The notes beneath the pieces were generated by a model. It was not told the origin of the DNA. It searched no databases and saw nothing but the letters and a program-made list of their open reading frames with translations. Of a DNA stretch of 64,000 bases, positions 38,744 to 47,714 are shown in pieces (the first letter of the stretch is position 1; each line of letters opens with the position of its first letter). Both the position numbers and the translations under genes were made by a program. Origin of the DNA: DATDFB01 sp035276475 (GTDB lineage Bacteria > Acidobacteriota > Thermoanaerobaculia > Gp7-AA8); contig DATELQ010000033.1 of the NCBI GenBank assembly GCA_035276475.1, positions 1 through 64,000 of the forward strand, read 5' to 3'.

Positions 38744-39928
38744 ATCCGATGTACGTGCCCGAGCTGATGCCCATCAAGGCCAGCGTCGTGGCGCTGAAGT
38801 CCGGCATCGACAGGTCCCAGATCACGCTCTGCAAGAAGACAAAACCGAGGATCATCGTCCAGGCCACGATCTGAAAACGGTCGAGGGCCACGGCGCCGCG
38901 GTCGTCGGTGACGAGGTCGCGCCAGAAGCCTTTCGAGGGCGGAACGATGGCCAGACTGTCGCGCTCGGAGATCAATTGCGCGCGGCGCGTGGCCAGCTGC
39001 TTGGGCCTGTCCGCTAGCACGAGCAGGAGGGACTCGTCGCCGCGCGTCCGGGCCTCGTCGAGGTCCTTCGTGACCTGCATGATGGCCTTGTCGAGGACGG
39101 CGATTTCCTCGTCGATCAACTTCCCCCGCGCGCCGATGCGCGCCTCGGTCGGCGAGATGACCACGGCGGCCACGGCGGTGGCCGCGCTGATGCCCATCAG
39201 CCCCAGGAGCGACGGCGTGATGGTGTCGTTGTCGCCCGTGACCATCCAGATGTAGGAGAAGCCGACGATGATCATGAAGAACCACCAGGCCATCTGCACG
39301 CGCGCCACGCTGTACGGCTGCTGCACGTTCTGGATGGTGGGGCCGTCGCGCAGGAGATCGCTCTTGCGCGCGTAGATGAGGAGGGCGATGACGATGGCCA
39401 GGAGCGCGGCCACCCACACGAGCGTCGTCCAGTCGGTGTACAGCTTCTGCAGGACGACGATCGCGTTCGCGCCGGGGGCGCGCGGCAGCGGGCGCTCGTT
39501 GTGAATGCCCGCGCTGACGTGCAAGGAGATGGTCGGATCGAAGAGCGGGTTGTAGAGCAGCGGGTGCCAGTGGTGCTTGTTGCGGGCGTTGCGTCCGAGG
39601 ATGAACGTGATCTGGCCGCGGTCGAAGTCGATGCCAGCCGGAGGGTTGTCGAAGTCTTGTCCGTCGATGAACAGCGCGATCGGCTGTTGCGCCGCCTCGG
39701 CCTGTTTCACTAGCTGGTCGAGATGACAGACGGAGACGATGACCCAGTCGCCGACGTACGTCATGCGCGGGTCGTCATGCACGCTGGCCACGCCGGCGAT
39801 GGCCGGCTCTGCGCCGCACGGCACGACGTGAATCTGCCGCCGGGCGATGCTCAGTTCGTCCGTGTCCTGCAACTGCGAGCAGGCTCCGGCCAGGAAGAGG
39901 AGGACGGCCAGCAGTTTCCGCATGGGAT

Positions 39929-39934
39929 TACGAT
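39929..39934 (+). promoter_or_regulatory. -10 box for a probable leaderless transcript
   Basis: TACGAT is followed by exactly six bases (ACCGCA) and the GTG at 39941. It supports the small gene that follows. Confidence 0.35.
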
Positions 39935-39940
39935 ACCGCA

Positions 39941-40162
39941 GTGTTTCCCACCGCCGCCGACGTCGTGACATTTTTGAACGACCGCCTGGCTGCGCGCGGG
40001 TTGCCCTACCGCGTCGCCGAGCTCACCGTGCTGCCGTACGTGAACCCGATGTGGCTCGCCAACTGGGACGCGCCGGAGCTGGCCGGCGCGCCCGAGCGCG
40101 ACGTCATCGCCGAGGAGCTGCGGGAGGCGCGCTGGCGCTTTCCTCAGGTCCTACCCACTTAG
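39941..40162 (+). CDS. Small hypothetical protein
   Basis: This 73-residue product (MFPTAADVVTFLNDRLAARG...) is acidic and predicted helical, with a Trp-rich NPMWLANWDAPEL segment and no membrane helix. Its reading is supported by the TAnnnT-N6-GTG arrangement and by position, divergent from 39923. It overlaps the end of the S9 peptidase gene by 59 bases in the opposite direction, which lowers confidence. No family recognised. Confidence 0.5.
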   Translation: MFPTAADVVTFLNDRLAARGLPYRVAELTVLPYVNPMWLANWDAPELAGAPERDVIAEELREARWRFPQVLPT

Positions 40163-42218
40163 CGAGCCAGTCCCAAACCTCGTTGTACCAGTGGCGCGAG
40201 TTCTCCGGGTTGAGGATCCAGTGGTTCTCGTCCGGCCACACCAGGAGCTTCGACGGCACGCGCATCCGCTGCAGCGCCGCCCACGCCTCGAGGGTGTTGT
40301 TGAGCGGCACGCGCATGTCGCGCTCGCCGACGGAGAGGAGCATCGGCGTCTTGAAGCGCGCCGCGTAGCGGATTGGATTCTGCGTGCGCCACACCGTGCC
40401 CTGCTCCCACGGCACGCCGCCGTTCATCAGCTCGCGGTGGTAGATGAAGTCCGACGTTCCCCACTGCGACTCGAGGTTCACGAGCCCCGCGTGGGCGATG
40501 AGGCACTTGTAGCGCGTCGTCGACGCCTCGAGCCAGTTCGCCAGGTGCCCGCCATAGCTCGCGCCGCCCGCGGCCATGCGCGTGCCGTCGATGAACGGGA
40601 AGCGCTTCACCGCTTCGTCGGCGGCCTCGTTGATCTCATCGCCCGGGCCTTTGAGCGGATCGCCTTCGATGTCCTGCGCGAACTTCTCGCCGAACCCTGT
40701 CGAGCCGGTGTAGTTCGTCGTCAGCACGACGTAGCCGGGCTTGGCCAGGAGGTGGTAGTTCCAGCGGAGGCTGATGTCGTCGCGCGACATGTTCGCAGGG
40801 CCGCCGTGCATCATGACGAAGAGCGGGTACTTCTTCGTCTCGTCGAACGCCGGCGGTCGGATGAGGAGGCTGTGGATCTTCTTGCCGCGCTTCGACGTGA
40901 ACCAGAAGGGCTCCGGCGGCAGCCAGTCGAGGTTGTTCGCGGTGACGACGTTGATCTCCGTCAAATTCGCATGCGTCTTTTTCGCCGGATCGACGCGCAC
41001 GACCTCGGCGGGGTTGATGGCGCTGCCCCACAGCGCGGTCATGACGAGCGACGGCGCCTTCTCGGCGATCGCCAGCCGCGTGTAGACGCCGCGCGGCGGC
41101 TCGACGGCGAGCTGCGCGTCGCCGCCATTCGCCGAAACGCGGAAGATTTTTTCCAGCCCCGCTTCCTCGGCGGTGAAGTAGATCGTCTGCGAGTCGGGGG
41201 CGATCGCGTACGTTCCGACGGCGCGGTCGAACGGCACCGCGGTCAGCACCTTGCGGTTCTGCATCGACGGCCAGTCGAAGCGGACGAGGCGGGGGAGGTT
41301 GTAGACCTTCTTCGTGTTCGCCGTCCAGACCGCGAAGAGCGCCTTGCCGTCGGGGCTGAAGCGCGGCTGCGCGTAGCGGCCGTCGTCGTGGGCGATGAGC
41401 TCCGGCACCGCGCCGCCCTGCACGGCGATGCGATAGAGCTCGTACGTCGGCTCGGCGTACGCGGAGACATTGCGGTTCGTGGTGACGGCGAAGACGATCG
41501 ACTGCCCGTCCGGCGCCCAGTCGACGTCGAGCTCGTCGCGCGAGCCCTCGACGACGCGCCCGGCGAAGCCCGGCGACTGCGCGAGCGCCGTCCCCGCCAG
41601 GAGGTCGTGCGCCGGTGTCTCCGCGCCGAGGCCTTGGACGAAGAGGTGGATCTGCCCCTCGTCGAGCCAGCGGTCCCACTGCCGGATCGGGAAGGATGTG
41701 TACTCGCGCACCTTGTACTTCTGCTTCTTCGCGTCGCTCACGACGCTGGTGAAGAGGATGGCGTTGCCGTCGGGACGAAACTGCGGCGAGCGCGCGCCGG
41801 TCGAGAGGCTGGTGACGCGCTTCGCCTCGCCGCCGCCGAGGTCGAGGATGTAGATCTGGTTCTGCTCGTCGCCCTCGCGCTTCGCGGAGAAAGCGATGCG
41901 CCGGCTGTCGGGAGACCACGTCACGTCGCTCTCCGCCGACTTCGTGAACGTGATCTGCCGCGGCTCCGCGCCTCCGTCGGCCGGCACGATCCAGAGGTCG
42001 CTCGACGATTCCTTCTCGTCGTACGCCGGCTTGTTGATGCTGAAGACCACCCACTTGCCGTCGGGGCTCGGCACCGGCGTCCCGACGCGCGGCATGAGCC
42101 AGAGCGTCTCGTGCGTGAGCGCGCGCTTCGCCGGGATCTTGATGATGCGCGGCTTGTCCTGGGCGAAGGCTGCGGCGGCGAGAAGGAGGAGCGAAACGGA
42201 AATGGCGCGCCTTGTCAT
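40104..42218 (-). CDS. Prolyl oligopeptidase-family (S9C-like) peptidase, exported
   Basis: This 704-residue protein has a signal peptide (ISVSLLLLAAAAFAQ), a WD40/PD40-like propeller (SPDGKWVVFSINK, WSPDSRRIAFSAKRE, FSPDGKALFAVW) and a C-terminal alpha/beta hydrolase domain. The catalytic Ser is in GGASYGG, the Asp in GERDMRVP and the His in DENHW; the oxyanion region is MMHGGP. Such enzymes release dipeptides or act as acylaminoacyl peptidases. The ATG lies in the loop of a perfect 12-bp hairpin (42200-42230). It follows the gene at 42251 in the same direction. Confidence 0.92.
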   Translation of the reverse strand: MTRRAISVSLLLLAAAAFAQDKPRIIKIPAKRALTHETLWLMPRVGTPVPSPDGKWVVFSINKPAYDEKESSSDLWIVPADGGAEPRQITFTKSAESDVTWSPDSRRIAFSAKREGDEQNQIYILDLGGGEAKRVTSLSTGARSPQFRPDGNAILFTSVVSDAKKQKYKVREYTSFPIRQWDRWLDEGQIHLFVQGLGAETPAHDLLAGTALAQSPGFAGRVVEGSRDELDVDWAPDGQSIVFAVTTNRNVSAYAEPTYELYRIAVQGGAVPELIAHDDGRYAQPRFSPDGKALFAVWTANTKKVYNLPRLVRFDWPSMQNRKVLTAVPFDRAVGTYAIAPDSQTIYFTAEEAGLEKIFRVSANGGDAQLAVEPPRGVYTRLAIAEKAPSLVMTALWGSAINPAEVVRVDPAKKTHANLTEINVVTANNLDWLPPEPFWFTSKRGKKIHSLLIRPPAFDETKKYPLFVMMHGGPANMSRDDISLRWNYHLLAKPGYVVLTTNYTGSTGFGEKFAQDIEGDPLKGPGDEINEAADEAVKRFPFIDGTRMAAGGASYGGHLANWLEASTTRYKCLIAHAGLVNLESQWGTSDFIYHRELMNGGVPWEQGTVWRTQNPIRYAARFKTPMLLSVGERDMRVPLNNTLEAWAALQRMRVPSKLLVWPDENHWILNPENSRHWYNEVWDWLAKWVGPEESASAPPAAPRR

Positions 42219-42230
42219 GGCGCGCCATTT
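42200..42230 (-). promoter_or_regulatory. Perfect 12-bp hairpin holding the S9 peptidase start codon in its loop
   Basis: AAATGGCGCGCC and its exact complement flank a 7-base loop (42212-42218) that contains the ATG of the minus-strand S9 gene. The stem starts 20 bases after the upstream gene's stop, so it could act as a terminator, as a translation switch, or as both. Confidence 0.55.
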
Positions 42231-42250
42231 TACGGAACCGTGGTCTCGCG

Positions 42251-43051
42251 CTACTTCAGTGGCGTCTCCGGCTTTTCGACCGGCGCAGCCTTCGGGTCCG
42301 GAATCGCAGGCTTCTCGGCCTGCGGCGCTGCCGCGTCGGGAGCCTTCACCTTCATGCCCAGGTCCTTGCCGGCCGGAGCCTGTTCTCCGGGCGCGAGGAG
42401 CTTCGGCTTCCCCGCCGTCGCCGGCTCCTTCACGTCTTCGCCCTCGGCCTTCTTCGCCTGCGAGGCTTTTTCGAGTTGCGCGAAGGCGCTCTCGAACTCC
42501 ACCTTCCACAGCCGCGTCTCTTCCTTGATCACATCCTCGGCGTCGCCGGCGAGCTTGGCGATGCGCTCGAAGAGCAGCTTCACGTCTGCAGGGGTGATGT
42601 CCTTCTTCGCCTCGACGTCGGCGAGGAGCGGCGGCCACTGCACGCGGAACTCGACGACGAGCCGTTTGAGAGCCTGCGCCGTGGTGATGCGCCGCATCCA
42701 CGACGAGGAAAAGCCGGCGTAGCGGTCGAGCGCCACGGCGGCCGCGGCGAGGGCGAGGCAGAGGTAGCCGATACCGGTGCCTGTCACCGTCGGATATTTC
42801 GTGATCTTGATGTCGAAGGTCGCCCAGATCAGCGGCGCGAGGCCGCCGAGGGTGACGAAGGCGATCGCCAGCACGCGTGACCAGCGCGCGCCGCGCGATA
42901 CTGCCTTGCGCTTCGACAGATACCAGTCGCTGGCGCCGACGACGCTTGCCTCCACGTCTGCGGCGAGTGTCTTGATCGAGTCGACGAGCTTGTCCGGCGT
43001 CCACGTGGGCGGGTTCTGATCGTCCCGCCTGACCGTCAGGTCCTGGGGCAT
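42251..43051 (-). CDS. Two-helix membrane protein with Ala/Pro/Lys-rich tail, SLATT-like layout
   Basis: This 266-residue protein has two membrane helices (VLAIAFVTLGGLAPLIWATF and YLCLALAAAAVALDRYAGF) flanked by helical regions. The order resembles SLATT-type 2TM proteins, but the similarity is of layout only. The last 60 residues are rich in Ala, Pro, Lys and Glu. AAAGGAGA lies 7 bases before the ATG. It is upstream of the S9 peptidase in the same direction. No function can be assigned. Confidence 0.65.
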   Translation of the reverse strand: MPQDLTVRRDDQNPPTWTPDKLVDSIKTLAADVEASVVGASDWYLSKRKAVSRGARWSRVLAIAFVTLGGLAPLIWATFDIKITKYPTVTGTGIGYLCLALAAAAVALDRYAGFSSSWMRRITTAQALKRLVVEFRVQWPPLLADVEAKKDITPADVKLLFERIAKLAGDAEDVIKEETRLWKVEFESAFAQLEKASQAKKAEGEDVKEPATAGKPKLLAPGEQAPAGKDLGMKVKAPDAAAPQAEKPAIPDPKAAPVEKPETPLK

Positions 43052-43132
43052 GGGGTCTCTCCTTTTGTTGATTAGGGGGGACAGATTACGCCGATTTCCG
43101 ATTAGATTGTCGGCCTCGACTGGAGAAACCCG

Positions 43133-43906
43133 ATGAAAGAAACGGCCCTCATCACCGGCGCGTCGAGCGGCATCGGCCTCGACCTCGCTCGCCTCTTCGC
43201 CAAGGATGGACACGACGTCGTTCTCGTGGCGCGCTCCGAGGGGAGGCTGCGCGAGATCGCGGCGGAGCTCGAGCGCGATTGCGGGATCAAGGCGCACGTC
43301 ATCGCCGCCGACCTCGCACAGCCAGACGCGCCGCGGAAGCTCGTCGACGCCCTGCCGTGCGCGATCGACATCCTCGTCAACAACGCCGGCTTCGGCATCA
43401 CCGGGCCGTTTGTGACGACTGACCTGGCGAAAGAGCTGGAGATGATTCAGGTCAACGTCGTGGCGCTGACGGCGCTGACGAAGCTCCTCCTCCCGCCGAT
43501 GGTGGCGCGCCGCCGCGGGCGGGTGCTCAACGTTGCCTCGACCGCGGCGTTCCAACCGGGGCCGCTGATGGCGGTCTACTACGCGACGAAGGCGTATGTG
43601 CTGTCGTTTTCCGAGGCCATCGCCGACGAGCTGCGCGACAGCGGCGTGACCGTGACGGCGCTCTGCCCCGGGCCGACCTCCACCGGCTTCGCCGACGCGG
43701 CGGGAATGACCAAGACGCGGCTCTTCAACCTGGCCAAGCCGATGGACTCCGCCGCAGTCGCGCGCGAAGGCTACAAGGCCATGCAGCGCGGCCGCCGCGT
43801 GGTCGTGACGGGAATGAAGAACAAGCTGCTGACGCAGTCGATACGCGTGTCGCCGCGGCGGATGGTGACGGCGGTCGTGCGGAAGCTGCAGGAGTCGCGG
43901 CAATGA
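43133..43906 (+). CDS. Short-chain dehydrogenase/reductase
   Basis: This 257-residue Rossmann enzyme has TGASSGIG (cofactor loop), NNAGFG, and the catalytic Ser with YxxxK (STAAFQP... YYATK). ARS after the second strand suggests NADP preference. The PGPTST segment follows. The DltE/YqjQ-type subgroup fits, but the substrate is unknown. It overlaps the DUF1697 gene by 4 bases. Confidence 0.9.
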   Translation: MKETALITGASSGIGLDLARLFAKDGHDVVLVARSEGRLREIAAELERDCGIKAHVIAADLAQPDAPRKLVDALPCAIDILVNNAGFGITGPFVTTDLAKELEMIQVNVVALTALTKLLLPPMVARRRGRVLNVASTAAFQPGPLMAVYYATKAYVLSFSEAIADELRDSGVTVTALCPGPTSTGFADAAGMTKTRLFNLAKPMDSAAVAREGYKAMQRGRRVVVTGMKNKLLTQSIRVSPRRMVTAVVRKLQESRQ

Positions 43907-44412
43907 CGACGTACGTCGCCTTCCTGCGCGGGATCAACGTGGTGGGCCGCAATGTCGTTCGCATGAGCGAGCTGCGCGACCTCTGCACGTCCCTCGGATG
44001 GGAGGACGTGCGGACGCTTCTCAACAGCGGCAACGTGGTCTTCCGTGCGCAGAAGGCGACGCCGAAGGCGCTCGAGGAGGCGCTCGGCGGCGTGCGCGTC
44101 ATCCTGCGCACCGAGGGGGAGCTGCGCAAGGTCGCGGAGAACAATCCGTTCGATCCGGTTCGCAATCCGAGCTACCTCCACGTCGCGTTCTGCGACAAGA
44201 AGGTCTCCGCCGACACGCTGCGCGACGCGTACGGAGACAAAGGCCCCGAGGTCATCCGCGGCGGCGGCGGGCGGGAGCTGTACATCGACTACGTCAACGG
44301 TGTCGGGCGGTCGAAGCTGTCGCACGCGTACATCGAGCGGACGCTCGGCGCGACGGCGACGCTGCGCAACTGGAACACGGTGACGAAGCTCCTGGCGATG
44401 GCGTCGCAATGA
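43903..44412 (+). CDS. DUF1697 family protein
   Basis: This 169-residue protein starts TTYVAFLRGINVVGRNVVRM and has the conserved DVRTLLNSGNVVF, NPSYLHVAF and the C-terminal RNWNTVTKLLAMA. These are the defining motifs of DUF1697, a two-domain ferredoxin-like family without known function. It overlaps the SDR gene and the next membrane-protein gene by 4 bases each, so the three form one transcript. Confidence 0.9.
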   Translation: MTTYVAFLRGINVVGRNVVRMSELRDLCTSLGWEDVRTLLNSGNVVFRAQKATPKALEEALGGVRVILRTEGELRKVAENNPFDPVRNPSYLHVAFCDKKVSADTLRDAYGDKGPEVIRGGGGRELYIDYVNGVGRSKLSHAYIERTLGATATLRNWNTVTKLLAMASQ

Positions 44413-45656
44413 CGATTCCCGAGCGCCCGCGCTTCCTGCTCCTCTTCGCCGTCTTCCTTGCCACCGGCCTCCTCGCCTTCGCGTACATGCGGAAGACGGT
44501 CTACCACGGCGCGGCGGAGAAGCTCTCGGCGGACCCCGGCGCGATCGCCACGCGCGCGGTGATCACGCGCTGGATGACGCACGGGTACTTCGCGTCGTAC
44601 GGGATGCTCGCGCCGGTGCCGAACGAGAAGATCGTCTATCGCTGGTCGTCCGGCGTCTACTTCCTCAGCTCGTTTGTGCTGGAGAAGATCTGGATCGGGA
44701 TCACCGGCAAGTACAGCTGGCGGCTCATCGCCTTTCACAACGTCGGCGTCGCGCTCGTCGCCTCGGCGCTCTTCGCCGTGCTGGCCTTTCGCGTGCTCCG
44801 GCGCATGGGCGCGGAACCGCTGCACGCGCTGGCGCTCTCCATCGGCGCGCAAATGGTGCAGTTCACCTTTCCCGACAATCTCGCGCTGTTCTGGGAGAAC
44901 CAGTCGCAGGTGTGGTGGCTGATGTTCGCGCTCTGCTTTTTCCTCGCCGAGGAGGCGGAGCGATGGGTGCCGCAGGCGATCGCGGTTTTTGCCATGACGT
45001 ACATCGAGTTCATCTACTCGACGATGTTCCTGGCCGTATACGTCGCGACGGTGCTGCTCGTCCGCGGCGAGCGTCCGCCGCTGCGCCGCCTCGCCGTGAT
45101 GCTGATCGTGCCGTGGCTCGCGGCGTTCGCGCTGTACCAGATTCAGTGGCAGGGGGCGAAGCGCGAGCCCGGCGTCAAGATCCTCGCCTCCGGCTTCCTC
45201 TACCGCACGGGCCTCGACGGCGACGCGGAGCTGTACGGGACGCACCTCGACATCGCATACGGGCGCGAGATCATCCGCCACCTCCGCCCGGCCCAACATC
45301 AATATCTGTTTCACTGGCCGACGCTCTTTTTCGCCGGCACGGCTGCGGCGCTCCTCGCACTCGGCGCGTACCTCCGCGACCGCGTGCCGCGCCTCGCCGC
45401 CGTCGTCCTCCTCACGCTCCTCGGCGCGTGGATCGTCTACGCCGCCGTCTTCAGCCAGGCCGTGGCGCTCCATCCGTATCTGTATGACTTCCTCTTGGCG
45501 ACGCCGCTGATTTTCGCGCTCTTCGCGCTCCTGCCGGCGATCGCCGAGGAGCTCTTGCAGTGGCGCGGCGTGTTCGTGACGATGGCGTGCTTCGGCGCGG
45601 CGTGGATGTCGATGTACCAGTTGCGTCTCTATGCAATGTGTTACCCGTCGGTGTGA
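44409..45656 (+). CDS. Polytopic membrane protein of unknown function
   Basis: This 415-residue protein has about nine or ten hydrophobic helices (for example FLLLFAVFLATGLLAFAYM, FYWP-like VWWLMFALCFFLAEEA and TLFFAGTAAALLALGAYL). Periplasmic loops carry WMTHGYFASYGMLAP and EKIVYRWSSGVYFLSSF. The layout resembles GT-C-type glycosyltransferases, but no catalytic Asp pair is evident, so the call stays open. Its start overlaps the DUF1697 stop and its end overlaps the next gene by 26 bases. Confidence 0.7.
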   Translation: MTIPERPRFLLLFAVFLATGLLAFAYMRKTVYHGAAEKLSADPGAIATRAVITRWMTHGYFASYGMLAPVPNEKIVYRWSSGVYFLSSFVLEKIWIGITGKYSWRLIAFHNVGVALVASALFAVLAFRVLRRMGAEPLHALALSIGAQMVQFTFPDNLALFWENQSQVWWLMFALCFFLAEEAERWVPQAIAVFAMTYIEFIYSTMFLAVYVATVLLVRGERPPLRRLAVMLIVPWLAAFALYQIQWQGAKREPGVKILASGFLYRTGLDGDAELYGTHLDIAYGREIIRHLRPAQHQYLFHWPTLFFAGTAAALLALGAYLRDRVPRLAAVVLLTLLGAWIVYAAVFSQAVALHPYLYDFLLATPLIFALFALLPAIAEELLQWRGVFVTMACFGAAWMSMYQLRLYAMCYPSV

Positions 45657-46299
45657 AGTCGTCGTCGACGGCGACGTCACGGCGTATCGGGTCTACGAGC
45701 CCGCCGCGCCCGAGCCGCTGCCGCTGATCTTGTTCCTGCACGGCGCCGGCGAGAGCGGCACGGACGACGTGCTGCCGACGACCGTCGGCATCGGCCCGGC
45801 CGTCGAGGCGAATCCGGAGCGCCTTCCCGCGCTCGTCGTCTTCCCGCAGGCGTCGCGCGGCTACGGCTGGCGCGGCTTCAATCTCGCCGCCGCAGTCGCG
45901 GCGCTCGACGACGTCGAAGCGCGCTACAACGTCGACCGCGACCGCGTCTCCATCACCGGCATCTCGATGGGCGGCTACGGCACGTGGCTCCTCGGACTGC
46001 AGCAGCCGGAGCGCTTCGCCGCGATCGTCCCGGTCTGCGGCGGCCTCGATCGCAGCGCGAGCGGTTTTGACGTCGCGCAGGCGGCGGAGCGCCTGAAGCC
46101 GATCCCGCAGTGGGTCTTTCACGGCGACGCCGACGCGATCATCCCCGTCGATGAGTCGCGCGTGATGGTGCATGCGCTCCGCGCGGCCGGCGCCGACGTG
46201 CGGTACACGGAGTATCCGGGTGTGCAGCACAACTCGTGGGACCGCGCCTACGCCGAGCCGGAGCTGATGCCGTGGCTGTTGCGGCAGCGACGACGGTAG
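45631..46299 (+). CDS. Alpha/beta hydrolase, phospholipase/feruloyl esterase-like
   Basis: This 222-residue protein has LILFLHGAGESGTD (oxyanion region), the nucleophile elbow GISMGGYGTW, the acid in HGDADAIIP and the His in QHNSWD. No signal peptide is present. This set is typical of dienelactone hydrolase-like and LpqC/PHB-depolymerase-like esterases. It begins inside the end of the membrane-protein gene, in a different frame, suggesting coupled translation. Confidence 0.85.
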   Translation: MQCVTRRCEVVVDGDVTAYRVYEPAAPEPLPLILFLHGAGESGTDDVLPTTVGIGPAVEANPERLPALVVFPQASRGYGWRGFNLAAAVAALDDVEARYNVDRDRVSITGISMGGYGTWLLGLQQPERFAAIVPVCGGLDRSASGFDVAQAAERLKPIPQWVFHGDADAIIPVDESRVMVHALRAAGADVRYTEYPGVQHNSWDRAYAEPELMPWLLRQRRR

Positions 46300-46302
46300 A
46301 AT
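46297..46302 (+). promoter_or_regulatory. -10 box for a probable leaderless transcript
   Basis: TAGAAT overlaps the end of the esterase gene and is followed by exactly CCGCGC and the ATG at 46309. Only the -10 part is recognisable. Confidence 0.4.
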
Positions 46303-46308
46303 CCGCGC

Positions 46309-47433
46309 ATGCCAGAAACACGACACGTTTCGCCGCGCGACGGCGATCAGCTTCTCCTCGTCGGCACGATGAAGGGCGCGTTCATTTTCCGCGCGAGCAA
46401 ATCGCGCAAGAAGTGGGAGCGCGGCGGCCCGTACTTTCCCGGCAGCGCGGTGTACGCGATGGCATACGACGGCCGCGCCGGACGGCACCGCATCTGGGCC
46501 GGGCCGCAGAGTATGCACTGGGGTGCGCTGCTGCGATCGAGCGACGACTTCGGCAAGAACTGGACGAACCCCGAGGCGGCGAACGTGAAGTTTCCGGAGA
46601 GCGCGGGGGCGGCGCTCGAGCGCGTGTGGCAGATCGCACCGGGCCGCGACTCCGAGCCCGACACGCTCTACTGCGGCGTCGAGCCGGCCGCGGTGTTCAC
46701 GTCGACGGACGGCGGCGACACGTGGCGTCTCAACGAAGGGCTCTGGAATCACCCGCAGCGCGCGAAGTGGATGCCGGGCGGCGGCGGGCTGTGCCTGCAC
46801 ACGATTCTTCTTCATCCGAAAGATCCGAAGTCGATGCGCATCGCCGTCTCCACGGCGGGGATGTACGTGACGGAGGACGGCGGCAAGACGTGGCGCCCGT
46901 CGAACAAAGGGGTACGCGCCGAGTTTCTCCCCGACAAGTACCCGGAGTTCGGGCAGTGCGTGCACAAGGTGGTGCAGTCGAAGAAGAAGCCGCAGCGGAT
47001 GTACCTGCAGAATCACTGGGGCCTCTACCGCAGCAACGACGGCGGGGCGTCGTGGAAGGACATCGCCAACGGGGTGCCGTCGGACTTCGGCTTCGCCATG
47101 GCCATTCATCCGACCGATGCCGACACGGCGTGGATCGTGCCGCTCGAGTCCGACCAATTCCGTTGCACGCCCGAGGGAAAGCTGCGGGTGTACCGGACGC
47201 GCGACGGCGGGAAGTCGTGGGAGGCGATGGCGAAGGGGCTGCCGCAGAGCGACGCGTACGAGACGGTGCTGCGCGACGCGATGACGGCGGACGCGCACGA
47301 CACCGCCGGCGTCTACTTCGGCACGCGCAGCGGAAAAGTCTTCGCCTCGGCGAACGAGGGGAAGAGCTGGTCGGCGATTGCCGACGGCCTGCCGCCGGTC
47401 GTCTGCGTCAAGACGGCGCGCGTGGCGCTGTGA
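46309..47433 (+). CDS. BNR/sialidase-like beta-propeller protein
   Basis: This 374-residue protein has repeated BNR Asp-box motifs: RSSDDFGKNW, TSTDGGDTW, VTEDGGKTW, RSNDGGASW, RTRDGGKSW and ASANEGKSW. It has no signal peptide, so it is probably cytoplasmic, unlike most sialidase-fold proteins. Its TGA overlaps the ATG of a MoaD/ThiS-type gene (TGATG). A related fragment lies in the island at 50329-50408. It may be a glycosidase-fold protein without that activity; no catalytic Tyr/Glu/Arg set is clear. Confidence 0.82.
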   Translation: MPETRHVSPRDGDQLLLVGTMKGAFIFRASKSRKKWERGGPYFPGSAVYAMAYDGRAGRHRIWAGPQSMHWGALLRSSDDFGKNWTNPEAANVKFPESAGAALERVWQIAPGRDSEPDTLYCGVEPAAVFTSTDGGDTWRLNEGLWNHPQRAKWMPGGGGLCLHTILLHPKDPKSMRIAVSTAGMYVTEDGGKTWRPSNKGVRAEFLPDKYPEFGQCVHKVVQSKKKPQRMYLQNHWGLYRSNDGGASWKDIANGVPSDFGFAMAIHPTDADTAWIVPLESDQFRCTPEGKLRVYRTRDGGKSWEAMAKGLPQSDAYETVLRDAMTADAHDTAGVYFGTRSGKVFASANEGKSWSAIADGLPPVVCVKTARVAL

Positions 47434-47714
47434 TGGACGTCGTCTTCCGCATCCCCGGCCCGCTGCGGAACCTCGCCGGCGACCGCGACGAGGTGCGCGT
47501 CGCCGGCGCGCCGCGCACGCTCTCCGAGGCGCTGGCGCTGCTCTGGGCGGAGTGCCCGGCCGTGCGCGACCGCGTGATCACGGAGCGCGGCGAGGTGCGG
47601 CAGCACATCAACGTGTTCGTGGATGGGGAGAACATCCGGGACACGGGCGGGTTGGGCACCGCCGTGAGGGAGGGTGCCGAGGTGTTCATTTTGCCGGCGT
47701 TGAGTGGGGGGTGA
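47433..47714 (+). CDS. MoaD/ThiS-type ubiquitin-like sulfur carrier
   Basis: This 93-residue beta-grasp protein ends in the Gly-Gly needed for adenylation and thiocarboxylate formation (ILPALSGG). It has VVFRIPGPLRNLAGDRDEVRV at the start and HINVFVDGENIRDTGG in the middle, as in MoaD-like proteins. No activating E1 or molybdopterin gene is nearby. It is translationally coupled to the BNR protein. It overlaps the end of the convergent FG-GAP gene by 29 bases. Confidence 0.88.
   Translation: MDVVFRIPGPLRNLAGDRDEVRVAGAPRTLSEALALLWAECPAVRDRVITERGEVRQHINVFVDGENIRDTGGLGTAVREGAEVFILPALSGG

Noticed and set aside
42251..43051. SLATT-type defence effector
   Set aside because: Only the two-helix layout matches. 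There is no nucleotide-cyclase or other defence gene beside it.
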